A stretch of 64,000 bases of DNA. Origin: Bolinopsis microptera. Lineage: Eukaryota > Ctenophora > Tentaculata > Lobata > Bolinopsidae. A program made the translations under genes and the position numbers. A model generated the notes under the pieces. It did no database searches. It had not been told where the DNA came from and saw only the letters and a program-made list of their open reading frames with translations. The DNA is taken from positions 17,067,118-17,131,117 of the forward strand of contig NC_087078.1 of the NCBI RefSeq assembly GCF_026151205.1. The letters run 5' to 3'. The first letter of the stretch is position 1. Each line of letters begins with the position of its first letter. This document shows, one piece after another, positions 21,509-32,100 of this stretch.

Positions 21509-21966
21509 GTGATGTACGGGGATTGGGTACTAGTGAGATTGATGAGTATTTGAGAGACAGTAGCAAGTTTAAGGGTGCATATCCATGTGATCAAATCCCC
21601 AATTTTCCGGATAATGAATATTCCCTCATAATTAATACAGATAATTCATCTTTACCTGGCTCACACTGGACTGCTTTGGTGGTTAGAGGGAACAATGTTT
21701 ATTATTTTGATAGTTTTGGACGATTATATAATAATGCCTCATTTCCAGCCGATTATATTGAGAATTTAGCTAAAATTTGTTTTGAAAAGAATATTGTGTT
21801 TCAGAATAAAGTTTTACAAAGTTTCCATAGTAATACATGTGGAGAATTTTGCATTTACTTTATTAAACAGTTTGAGAAAAATGTTGCATTTTCAAGAATA
21901 TTTCATGATTTTAGCGCAAATTTAAACTCGAATGATATAAAAATTATGAAATTGTTCAAAAATTAA
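21505..21966 (+). CDS. Adenain-like cysteine protease of Polinton, 153 aa
   Basis: The start is in the ATGA overlap at 21505-21508. The catalytic set of C5/Ulp1-type proteases is visible: His in GSHWTAL (residue ~53), Asp in YYFDSFG (~70), Gln in VLQSFHS (~108) and the nucleophile Cys in NTCGEFC (~115). The length is usual for Polinton proteases, shorter than adenovirus adenain. The expected job is virion maturation by cleavage of structural proteins. It is last in the ATGA-linked chain. AATAAA-type signals follow at about 22007-22024. Confidence 0.9.
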   Translation: MSDVRGLGTSEIDEYLRDSSKFKGAYPCDQIPNFPDNEYSLIINTDNSSLPGSHWTALVVRGNNVYYFDSFGRLYNNASFPADYIENLAKICFEKNIVFQNKVLQSFHSNTCGEFCIYFIKQFEKNVAFSRIFHDFSANLNSNDIKIMKLFKN

Positions 21967-22102
21967 ATTGGAATAATTTGTATTTATTTTATTTTATTTT
22001 ATATTATGAATAAAAGAAAATAAATAAAGTAAAAAATACATTTAAAAGATTGTGATTGTAATTCAAAATTAGTTAATTGATTAATGAATAATTACCTTAA
22101 AA
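21967..22102. terminator. Convergent polyadenylation region
   Basis: This 136-bp AT-rich spacer separates the protease gene (plus) from the truncated polymerase gene (minus). AATAAA hexamers occur on the plus strand near 22007-22024 and, as TTTATT, on the minus strand near 21982-21999. The two transcription units therefore probably share this short 3' region. Confidence 0.55.
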
Positions 22103-25100
22103 TTATGAAAATTGAAACACCACAGGTAAATGAGTATCAATCCTTCTAGCCAAGTTGCACTTTGAGTGGGCAGCTCCAAGATAACCACCACTGAGAAATA
22201 TTTGATATATAAACTAAGTTAAAAAAAAAAAAAAAGGAAAGATTATAGTGCAACAAACTAAAACATTAAAATTAATTATAAATAATTGACTTACGTATAG
22301 TGGCAATGATCTCTGACTTTATCATCAGTAGTCAGACCTCTTGTGCACAAATAGCATGACGTGGTGGAGGTGAAAGATTGTGTCTGTTGCTCTGTGAGGG
22401 GGCTCATGGGTTCATCTGCATGCAGGAGATCGTACAGATCTTCGTATTCTTCATACAGCATAGCCATGAATACAGATGCCACATCCCCTGTCCCATTATC
22501 TCGATACACAACCACAGGCTTTTTATAACTCTCGAAAGCAGTTACAACTTTGTAACTGAAACCACAGGGTATATGTTCTTTAACACGTGTAGTATTCTGA
22601 AAATAAAAAGAAACGGTTGTGAATGAAATTAAACAAATTTGAGTGATTATAACCAGTTGGCAGAATGATTGATATGTTTCAAACCTGTGGATTTGAATCC
22701 CCCTCTTCCAATGGTGAGATATAGGATTCGAAATCTGAAATGATGTGGAAATAAGCTGTTGTTACTAATTATTTATCTGAGAAATGTAACATAATTCTTT
22801 GAGAGGGCAGATGGTATAATAGTTGATTAATTAATTAATTAAGCAGTATATAATTAACATTATAAACAATTATTACCTGCTACAATGTATGCTGGTGACT
22901 GAACCATCTTCCCAAACGATTTAAAGAAGAGTTTGTCATCTTTTGGGAACTTTATTCCCTGAGGTTTAAAGCGTATACAATTCTCTTCATGTTTCGAGAG
23001 ATTTTCTGCCTTTCTGAACCCATGAAAACATCTGAAAAATGAGGAAAATGTGTAAGTATTCATAGCGTAAAAAACATTTGTGGCTAGGAATTCGAATTAT
23101 AAGCAATTATCTGATTAGTACCTGACGCAGTGATAGTATGTTTTGTTGGTTCTTGGTCTCTTGAGCAGTGCATTGAGGGATTTAATGTATACAAAGTGCG
23201 AAGTGCTGCCATTTGTCAGTATCAATACATTAACAGTGAGCTTGTTAGGATCTTCAATTTTTGAGATTCTAACAGGATAAAAGGGTTCTGTTGCCGCTTT
23301 TTTATCGTCATCGTATCCAACTACATTTATCCTTACACTGAAAATTAACATTTTAGTTAGTTTTTAACATCTGGTGAGAAAATGGAAGTATTAAAATGTT
23401 ATTCATACACTCACTAAGAACCTACTTGTTGAGTCGTTCAAATCTATCAATTTGTGATAAGGTAATTGGCCAAGTGATACCATCCTCAACAATCTCCTCT
23501 TCATATTGTCGATACCAAGCCAGTTCAGATGCATGGCCGTCTCCTCGTGTATATGGATGTTTTGCTGCTATTGTACACCACAGCAAACAGCTGGGATATG
23601 ATGATTTTAAAAATGAAACAAAATAAGAATTAGGAGAATAAAATAAGTATCATTTGATTTGTATTAATAGAGCAGAAAAATTAAGAAACACTAACCGATC
23701 ATCTCTATTTTTGATATTTAGCAGCGCATGTTTTCTTTTAATTAGTGCAGGAGGAAGGGTGAAGAAGCGCCCTAATCTCATAGGTGTGTATTTCGTTATG
23801 AAAATATGCATGCACTTTAGTTGCTTTAGAACCCACCCTGATCCTGAATAAGTTTATGATTAATTGAATTCACATACTATTCCTAATTTATAATCGATAG
23901 AATTCTTGTAAACTAGTGTAAATTCTAAAACAAAGGATGAATCATCTGAGTAAAATCATACCATTTCTCTCAAATTGGTCCATCTGTACCCCCAAAATAT
24001 CAAAATGTCTCTGTAACTCATCCTCCACATTGGTTGATTCTATAAGATCAGATGCAGGAGTACGGAATGACTGAATGGTTTCCTCCTGTGCATCAGTTTC
24101 CTGCATGTAGATGACTTGAATGCTGAGATAAAATTTTGCACTTCTATAGAACTCCTGTTGTAATCTGAAACGATTTAGTTTGGTTGGGTGATGTATGACG
24201 ATAACTTAATTAGAAGTTGAACTCATATTATGTTTTTGCAAACGGTAATACAGTTATATATATCAAAAACATGTTAACTCACCGCAAAATATCTGAAAAT
24301 CTTGGCAGCTCTTCCTCTAAAACCTCAGTTACAGCAGGGGATGAAGAAGTGGAGGGGATTTCAATTATTTTGAATAAACCACCTACAGCAGATCGAGTTC
24401 CCTCAGGATCTTGGGGTGCAACTCGTCTTCTCTTGTTTTGATGGGATGGGGTTTGAGGACAAATGTGCGCATCACGAGCTCTCCCTGTTGTAAATCTCTC
24501 ACCACAATCCTCGCAGGGATACCTGTGGAAAATCAGATTATTGTCGCATGATTATGAATAATGGAAAGAACGATTTAAAATAAATTAATTAATTAAAGAA
24601 AAAATTAAAATATGATTGTAAATATACGGGTATTTGCCTCACAGAATGGCCAAAAAAAAGGAAGGTCTCTCAAAGTCACAAAACACACTTTATTCCAGTT
24701 TTTATCTCATAAGGAGCTAAGTTGACACTCATATTTTTCTTCCCGGGGGTTCATTTAATCTCATAACCATTTTTTCTTTGAGAAAAATTGGCCGGAAAAT
24801 CTTCCTCCAAAAAAACATGCCTCACAGAATGGCCAAATCTGAATTTCTATAATTTTGTTGATGGAGATACTTTTTAAATTTCTATCACCACACGTTCTTA
24901 GAAAACCTATTAAGGAATGGGGTAATAACCTAAAACTCACGAAAAAACTGAGCTGTGAAAAATTATTTCACAAAAAAGAAAAAATGCCTGACAAAATGGC
25001 AAAAAAAAAAAGAAAACGAGAAAATTTTATTTTTCTAAAACCTTTGGCTCTTGTTTCAGGCATGCTGCTGGTATTAATATGCCTTGTTAACACCCCCATA

Positions 25101-26085
25101 TAGGTGGAATTTCTTAGAACTGAATAAAAAGGGCATAATTTCCTACACCAAAAATGGCCATTTTGTGTGGCGTTGTTCATATTCCCTGATTTCATGATTT
25201 ATCACCTTCATTCGGCTGTAAAAACACTCCATCTGGGGTGTTATTGTATGATAAATAGCTTGTGAATACTTTAGACTTATGGTTTCATTGAATAAAAGGA
25301 GTTTTAAATTTTGGCCATTTTGTGAGGCATATTTTGGCCATTTTGTGAGGCGTTTAGCCATTTTAACATTTTGTTTCTTCCTAAATTGAACAATGTTCGT
25401 TTTGTTTGATGAATATTATTCTTTAAACATCTTCTGTCATACTGGTGCCAGAAGTTCTCACCAAAATGCAAACTTAGTTCAAAAATTTGAAAACAAATTT
25501 TGTGAGGCATATTTTGGCCATTTTGTGAGGCGTGTAGCCATTTTAGTATTTTTTTCTTCCTATATTGAACAATGTTCGTTTTATTTGATGAATACTGTTC
25601 TTTGAACATCTTCTGTCATACTGGTGCCAGAAGTTCTCACCAAAATGTAAACTTAGTTCAAAAATTTGAAAACAAATTTTTCAGTGCTCAAAATTTCTAC
25701 ATAAACAGTCATATTTATGCCAGAAAATGTGGTCCTAGTTAATGATTTCACCACAGGAAGTGTTGCCAGAAGACTTTTGTTTCATATGGTATCCACAAAA
25801 CCTACCAGTCTTTTATAAAAAATTAGTTACAAAAACATTTACAAATTTGGCCATTCTGTGAGGCTAGCCATTCTGTGAGGCATTTACCCGTAATAAAGAA
25901 AGGCTAACAAACCATTTTCGCTGACATTGCAAGAGATGATGAGTTAATTCAGCACCTTCTAACTCTATCTCCTTGCAACAAATGGGACAAAACCGACCAA
26001 CACCTTTACATGTCGTAAGATGATTCTTGTAATTACGATAATGCAAGGATTGGCCACATCTTACACAAATGATTGAACGAACCAT
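22103..26085 (-). pseudogene. Polinton pPolB gene, spliced, truncated after the zinc module (~579 aa)
   Basis: Ten exons fit with GT-AG borders and consistent phases: 26085-25913, 24522-24283, 24164-23962, 23843-23696, 23590-23426, 23337-23122, 23031-22877, 22734-22685, 22596-22295 and 22190-22103. The first two exons encode three C2HC zinc-finger-like modules. Later exons match the N-terminal region of Polinton B-family DNA polymerases, including a GSGW-type motif and the exonuclease I pair as DFE (~residue 434). Then comes a zinc/HNH-like module: C-x2-C in exon 9, DHCH at the splice, AHSKCNL in exon 10. The frame stops a few codons later, beside a small AATTTT-type duplication. Exonuclease II/III and all polymerase motifs, several hundred residues, are missing. 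Any product could not polymerise DNA. Intron 1 holds a nested transposon. Confidence 0.85.
24627..25890. mobile_element. Nested 1.26-kb TA-flanked TIR element inside pPolB intron 1
   Basis: The ends are inverted repeats CGGGTAWWTGCCTCACAGAATGGC, with TA on both sides (24625-24626 and 25891-25892). The core GCCTCACAGAATGGCC or its TTTTGTGAGGC variant recurs inside, and a ~182-bp unit (about 25319-25500 and 25501-25682) is tandemly duplicated. It has no transposase-sized frame. The TA duplication suggests a Tc1/mariner-type MITE. Without it, intron 1 would be about 125 bp, in line with the other introns. Confidence 0.75.
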
Positions 26086-26140
26086 GTCAAAACAGCGTCG
26101 TAGCAGAGCAAATGAAATAATGAAGACTGAGTATTTTGTT

Positions 26141-26154
26141 TGGTATTTATACAC
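26141..26154 (-). promoter_or_regulatory. TATA-type promoter element of pPolB gene
   Basis: Read on the minus strand this is GTGTATAAATACCA, 55 bp upstream of the pPolB ATG. The identical 14-mer lies on the plus strand at 26752-26765, before the divergent gene. Confidence 0.7.
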
Positions 26155-26171
26155 TGTATGGAGAAAAACAA

Positions 26172-26176
<5 letters not shown>

Positions 26177-26226
<50 letters not shown>
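26177..26226. repeat. (CT)n microsatellite
   Basis: About 25 CT dinucleotides followed by C-rich sequence, in the 5' region between the divergent Polinton genes. Open frames that read SLSLSL or RERERE across it are artefacts. Confidence 0.95.
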
Positions 26227-26228
<2 letters not shown>

Positions 26229-26436
26229 CCTCCCCCACCCTTCCCCTTTTTTATTTTCCCAGCTCTGTCATATTATACGTCAGAGGAAGTGTCGGTACTT
26301 GAGATAATCAAGATGGATATGAATGGGAGGGTATTGAGTGCTTTCAAGTAATTTAATTTAGAAAGCATATGTTGCAAATTTGATTGCTGCTAAAATGTCA
26401 TTGATTTACGTCATTGTAGATGTAACTGAGACAATT

Positions 26437-26740
26437 CAAAATTAAGATAAGAAAATTAAATTTGTATATTCTTCATTTCATTGTGCAATATGATGCATGA
26501 AAAATAAGCAGGCATTACAACTTTAATTTGTCTGACGCCATATCTGAAATTTCCCCCCAAGCAGATAACCAGAAAACATGGTATGAGGTAAAGATTATAA
26601 AATTAAATTATCATGTTCTCCATTTCGTTGTGCAATATGATTCAGAGTGAAAGATATTTAGATACATTGCTACTTTAATTTCCTTGACGTCATTTCACAA
26701 GCAGATAACAAAAAGCATGTCACGGTGAGGTGATTATAAT
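26437..26740. repeat. Two-copy ~150-bp repeat in the Polinton divergent promoter region
   Basis: Segments at about 26437-26585 and 26594-26740 share ordered blocks: ATTTCRTTGTGCAATATGAT, then a CTTTAATTT block, then AAGCAGATAAC. The copies lie directly upstream of the TATA element at 26752 and could hold binding sites. No known motif is identified. Confidence 0.6.
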
Positions 26741-26751
26741 GTGATTGATAG

Positions 26752-26765
26752 GTGTATAAATACCA
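26752..26765 (+). promoter_or_regulatory. TATA-type promoter element of the 26835 gene
   Basis: GTGTATAAATACCA lies 69 bp before the ATG at 26835 and is identical to the minus-strand element at 26141-26154. Two exact 14-mers, correctly oriented before two divergent genes, argue for shared, probably early-type, transcription control. Confidence 0.7.
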
Positions 26766-26834
26766 GTGTCTGGGAGAGGAAGTCACTTTCAGTAAATTTT
26801 CGTCAGTGCAAGTGTCATTCCCACCTCAATAACA

Positions 26835-27578
26835 ATGGAAAGTTTTTTCGCAGTTATTTTCGCTTTAGATCTGGCCTCATCACATACGAAACTGGTGCTG
26901 GAGGTCAATAAGGCCTTCAGCACCAGCTATAGGACTATTTGTGTTTGGAGAAAGGAAGTCTTGACCGGATTTGAACTTGGTGACCAGGTAATTATAACAT
27001 TTTTTAAAAACAATTATATTCAATTCATTCATTCGCGGAGATGAATTGATGGGATATTTTATAACATAAATAAAATTACAGGTGAAGCTGACAGTGGAGA
27101 AAAACGCACGGGGTTTTCTCAAGTTGATTACCATCAAGAAGGAGGCATTTGACAGCTGCCTAAAATGTTACTCGAGTGTAGTTGTTGGTAATCGCCAGGT
27201 AAAGTTTGATATTAATTATTCAGAAGCAAATTTATTCAGATAAAATTGTATTGATTGAATGTGTAATGAATTGGTGGCATGTGATAAAAATGACTTTTTA
27301 CTCAGGTGGAGGAGTGCGAGGAGTGCGAGTTCGATGTTTTGGTACCGGAGGTCACGAGGGTGACACTAGCCCTCACCCTGGTGGCTAAGAGCGCCACCAA
27401 ATTCAAATTCAGTGTGGGGCATGATTTGCAGTGGAGCGGGGAGGGGGAAGAGTATCGGACAATTGTCTTTAAAAAGAATTTAAAAATTTTTAGAATGGTC
27501 CCCCTACTCAAGGTGGGGCAGGTGTACCAAGTAAGATGTTGGAGGGGGCCTTACATCGAAATTGTTGACATTGTTTGA
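26835..27578 (+). CDS. Polinton three-exon gene of unknown function, 180 aa
   Basis: The exons are 26835-26987, 27082-27198 and 27306-27578, all joined in phase 0 (CAG|GTAATT, ACAG|GTGAAG, CAG|GTAAAG, TCAG|GTGGAG). The protein is rich in short beta strands. It has a Cys cluster around the exon 2/3 junction (CLKCY, then ECEEC), so a zinc knuckle is possible, and it ends with a beta-rich domain of about 80 residues. No catalytic motif and no membrane segment are seen. It is expressed divergently from pPolB with a matching promoter, which suggests a replication-linked or regulatory role. A small beta-barrel nucleic-acid binder is one guess. An AATAAA follows near 27719. Confidence 0.7.
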
Positions 27579-27882
27579 TTTTTGTTTGATTTTTGATTTT
27601 GTTTTGTAATTTGAGTTTAATTTTGTATTGAATGATTTTTAAGTGTTGGGTTTTTTATATCTTGTATTATTGATTACAAAGTGTAAAATTTGCTCAAAAC
27701 TCTAAACTGTCTATGATGCAATAAATGCATGAAATCAAATGAAATTACATTGCCTCTGTTGTCGGAAGATGAGGAGAGTGAGGGTCTAAAACAATATAAC
27801 CTATATTCACGTGAACATAGCCGAACATAAAATAAATAAAAAAATCACATAATGAAATGTATAAATATAACTTTGACAGATG
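27579..27882. other. Noncoding spacer between the last Polinton gene and the right TIR
   Basis: AT-rich, with an AATAAA signal near 27719 suited to the gene at 26835. No open frame of interest. Confidence 0.6.
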
Positions 27883-29020
27883 ACAAATAAAACAACTCGA
27901 GAGAGCAGTGTGTAGGAACAGTGAAGGGACTTATCACATTTTTAGGTAACCTTAAACCATCTGGTATGCAGTTATCTCACCCCCTCATTAGCTCCTCCTA
28001 ACCCAGCTCGTTTCCTATTACACATGTCATCTCATTGAACAGTATGCCAAACAAGATAATATATAGCCTAGTATAATTGATGTAATCATGAGACTAGATG
28101 TGGTTTAAATATATATGAGGGGTGTAAGAAGCAGATTCATGCTACACTGGTGTGTCATATGGAGGGATATGGTACCTAATCCTGCTAGTTCGCATTACAC
28201 AAATATAATCACGTGACTAGATACAGTCAAAGCACATCTGAAGGGTTAAAGCAGTCTTAATCTCATTCTAATAATTGATGTAATCACGTGACTAGATAAA
28301 ATTAAAACACATTTGAGGGGTAAAAGCAGCATTATATAACATTCTATTAATTGATGCAATCATGTGGCTAGATAGGGGTTACAGCACATCTGAAGGGTTA
28401 AAGCAGTCTTATATCACATTCAAATATTTGATGTAATCACGTGTCAAGCTGAATGTGTTTGCACTGAAACAAGATCCAGGCACATTGACGATAAGACTAG
28501 AATTATTCCATATTAGGACATGCCTGGCATCATGTGACTAATCACGTGACAGGCTGTATACGTTAAGGTATAATGATAGGATAACTGTGTGGGTCACATG
28601 ACCTGGGTCAAGCCATGAGTCATGATGTGAGATGACACTACACCACGTGAGATGAGACCACTCCATGTGGCAGTGTGTGAGGTGATGAGACAGCACGTGA
28701 GATGAGTCACACCACGTGGTATGATTTATCCCCCTGGTGCAAGCAAGAGAGCAGTAACCACGTGAGATGAGATCACATCACGTGACAGTATGTGAGGTGA
28801 TGACATACCACGTGAGATGAACCACGTCACACCACGTGAGATGATGTCACATCATGTGACAGGATTTGAGGATGCATTGCACCACGTTACACCACGTGAG
28901 ATGACGTCACACCACTTCGACCCGTGTGGGATGACGTCACGGATGGCATGCCGACCGGAAGCGGTAGTTCAACCTCCTGCGAGCCATCTTCTTGCTTATA
29001 CACACCCTTACTATTCTACT
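27883..29020. repeat. Polinton right terminal inverted repeat
   Basis: It mirrors 15481-16618 over 1,138 bp with only a handful of substitutions, and it ends CTATTCTACT directly before the TATATC target duplication. Confidence 0.95.
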
Positions 29021-29101
29021 TATATCTATCGCTTGATTTACAGGTGCTCTTTGTTTGCTCAGTAGTTGTGCAGTTGAACTCATCCTCTCCATCAATACAC
29101 T
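29021..29101 (-). CDS. Upstream part of the receptor LDLa exon (split by Polinton)
   Basis: The splice acceptor ends at 29102 (AAAAG), and the exon starts at 29101 in phase 1, matching the donor at 32785. It encodes the end of an LDLa module with the calcium-cage sequence CIDGEDEFNC. The frame runs through the target site into 15474 without a shift once one copy of the six-base duplication is ignored. This shows directly that the Polinton landed in coding sequence. Confidence 0.85.
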
Positions 29102-29146
29102 CTTTTCTACTATTACATATGGAATCAGGAGGTCGGTATAAATATA

Positions 29147-32100
29147 GTTAGAGAGGAGATGTCAGGAATATCAATGGCGTGGGATTAGTTTGTTAGAAGC
29201 AATTTGACTTCAAGAATCACTAGTTGGAAGCCTAAACTAAAGGATTTTTATAAGTGGCAATTTTTATTTTGGCGGGAACACCCATATACGGGCCACGCCC
29301 TTTTTCAGGGTTTCGCGGTCACTCGAATTTTTGTATTTCAGCCCAGGAAGGTCTTAAAGACTATTCCGATACACCAAAATGTGCCTAATAACCACATTTA
29401 TATACAACTTATGAAGCAACATATACCTTAAAATGCTTCGTTTCGGAAATATGGCCGAAAAAACGGTTTTTGGCTTGACGCAGTTCATAATTTCCGTGAT
29501 TTTTGGCATTTCCGCCTAGGAAGGTCGTAGAGACTATTCTGATACACTAAAATGTACATAATGGCCACATTTATATACAACTTATAAAGCAACATATACC
29601 CTAAAAGACTTATTTTCGGAAATGTGGCTGAAAAACGGATTTTTGCCGAGCGAACAATGACAATATTCACAAATGGGCTATTGGACTGTTAACTAGAAAG
29701 GTCTTAAAGACTCATGAGCAACACAGCATTTGTAAGATTACTCACTTTCTGTCCAGAAAAACCTACAAAAATTGGAGATTGATCTACTTTATTGGGCATC
29801 TCTCTTAATGGGCCAGGCCAGCAGCATATTTGTGTCTTACGAAAGGGCAATTTTTCAAAATTACGGTTTCTTTAGTAAAGGTGAATGGATCAGTTGCTAA
29901 CAGCAAATTGTTCGCAATAACCGACTCCTGCACATCATACTATACTCAAAAACGCTCACTTTAGGAGTCATTAATAAATAACTACTACATGATTTGTGAA
30001 AACTCCAACAATTTTTCCTTGGCACCAATTTAGCCAAAATGTAATGACCAAAATTCAACTTTTGATTTATTCCTTCCATGAAACCATTATATGTACTAAG
30101 AATACCGGACCTAAAATAACTCGGCACTGGATCCGGGCCAGATTGTCGCTTGACCACTGACCAGTACCCCACTTTATAATTATAATTGACTTCACTGCCT
30201 CGACCAATATTGGTCTATAATCCCTGGATTGGGATCTGTTGGCTGCAGTTTAATTTAGCTCATTTACCATAATAGTAATACCGCAGTGGTTTGGTTTGCA
30301 TAGATTTTCCCATTGTATGATAATGTCTTAATGTGTGTCATTCCCTCGTTTTTTAATCAAGTGGTTACTGGCTAGCTCGTTTGTTATTACAGCTGCCTCG
30401 AGATCTTATCTAGGGCACAATACATTAGTACTAGAACATTATAACTGTAATTCTAGAACTTCAGATTAAGATTACTTGGCCGAATGGCAGGGTTCGATAT
30501 TCGACTCTAAAACGCTCAGTTTAGGAGTGATTAGTAGATAACTACTGCATGATATGCGAAAACTCCAACTAGACAAGGATCATTCTTAATCAAAGTGTTC
30601 CTCGACTTGTACTCAAGTCTTGTAACCTACTGGAGTTTGGGCCACTGAATCGAATACGACCTGATATTAATTTTAGGATGTCGGGAAATTCATTAAGATT
30701 TTTGTTCTTTGGTTTTTCAATTGTGCTACAAATCCGAGTTTGAGTTGATAACACCGAATTTCTTGTTTGACTCTCAAAGAGAAGAACCAAGGCTTAGGTT
30801 CCTCTTTTTGGCTCTGAGATCCAACTTTAAGATCGGACTTCGGAGATCCTCGCGTCATAGATCATGTAAGTGTAACATCAGTACCGTAGATCAGACTCTT
30901 GCTTGATATTGGACCTATAAATCTAATTATATATTCGAAACGGGATGTAACCAAGGTTAATTTAGATAAGATATACCAGCTTTCGGGGTTACAAGACCCC
31001 ACGAAAGGCAGGCTGAGCATCCTAAATCCTCATGCTATCCTCACGTTGACCATCTAGGTCCAGACTCCAGCCTCTCATTAAAAAACAGCTATTAGGCCCG
31101 AGATCCGTTCCTTGTCCCGTAGTGTCCCGTCAGTAAGAGATCGTTCAGAGTTTGGTCATTTAGACCCCTCCCCGCTCTAAAATCCACTTTACCCAAAGCT
31201 GGAAAAATTTCACATGTGTGAAACCTAAATAGCTAAATCAGCATCTTGAGACCATCTATTATATAAACCCCGTGATCCTACTATAAGCTTATAACTTATA
31301 AGGCATTGCATGCCGAAATTAAGATTCACCTCAACTGGTAATATGAACCTGGTATGTTACCTGAATGTCCTCAGTCAAATCTCGAACCCTGCTAATGCTA
31401 TTCTGCCAAGTAACCTTAATCTGAGGTTCTAGAATTACAGTTCCAATGTTCTAGTATTTGTGCCCATGCCCCAGATAAGATCTCGAGGCAGCTCACAGCT
31501 GAAATAACAGAAGAAATAGCCAGTCACCACTTGATTAAAAAACGAGGGAATGACACACATTATCATACGACGGGAAAATCTATGCGACTAAAAAAAAGAA
31601 TATGGGGTAATTCTGAAGTGGGAACCAAACCACTGCAGTATTATAGGAAATTAGCTCAATTAAACTGCGGCCAACAGATCTCAATCCAGGAATTACAGAC
31701 CAATATTGGTCGAGGCAGCGAAATCAATCATAATTATAAAGTGGGGTACTGGTCAGCGGTCAAGCAACAATCTGGCCCGGATCTAGTGCCGATTTATTTT
31801 AGGTTTTATTTAAATTGGTGCCAAGGAAAAATTGTTGGAGTTTTCACAAATAATGTAGTAGTTATTTATTAACGACTCCTAAAGTGAGCGTTTTTGAGTA
31901 TAGTATGATGTGCAGGAGTCGGTTATTGCGAACAATTTGCTGTTAGCAACTGATCCATTCACCTTTACTAAAGAAACCGTAATTTTGAAAAATTGCCCTT
32001 TCGTAAGACACAAATATGCTGCTGGCCTGGCCCATTAAGAGAGATGCCCAATAAAGTAGATTAATCTCCAATTTTTGTAGGTTTTTCTGGACAGAAAGTG

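Larger units (their letters stand above)
15481..29020. mobile_element. Polinton/Maverick element, 13.54 kb, non-autonomous
   Basis: The element is bounded by 1,138-bp terminal inverted repeats beginning 5'-AGTAGAATAG and by a perfect 6-bp target duplication. It encodes a Polinton virion cluster on the plus strand (17153-21966), with a hexon-like major capsid protein and an adenain-like protease. A spliced but truncated protein-primed-type DNA polymerase gene lies on the minus strand (22103-26085), and a spliced gene of unknown function lies at 26835-27578. No retroviral-type integrase and no FtsK/HerA-type ATPase were found, and the polymerase catalytic domain is absent. The near-identity of the two TIRs implies a fairly recent insertion. 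It sits inside a coding exon of the receptor gene, and the host frame is open on both sides in the same register. Confidence 0.95.

Noticed and set aside
17111-22096. Search for a packaging ATPase or integrase among Polinton plus-strand frames
   Set aside because: No Walker A motif and no D,D-35-E or zinc-binding HHCC pattern found in any frame.
26069-26351. Frames reading SLSLSLSL or RERERE
   Set aside because: Translation of the CT microsatellite.
29485-29670. 61-aa frame, identical to one at 32173-32358
   Set aside because: Mirror images in the two arms of the foldback element; no domain.
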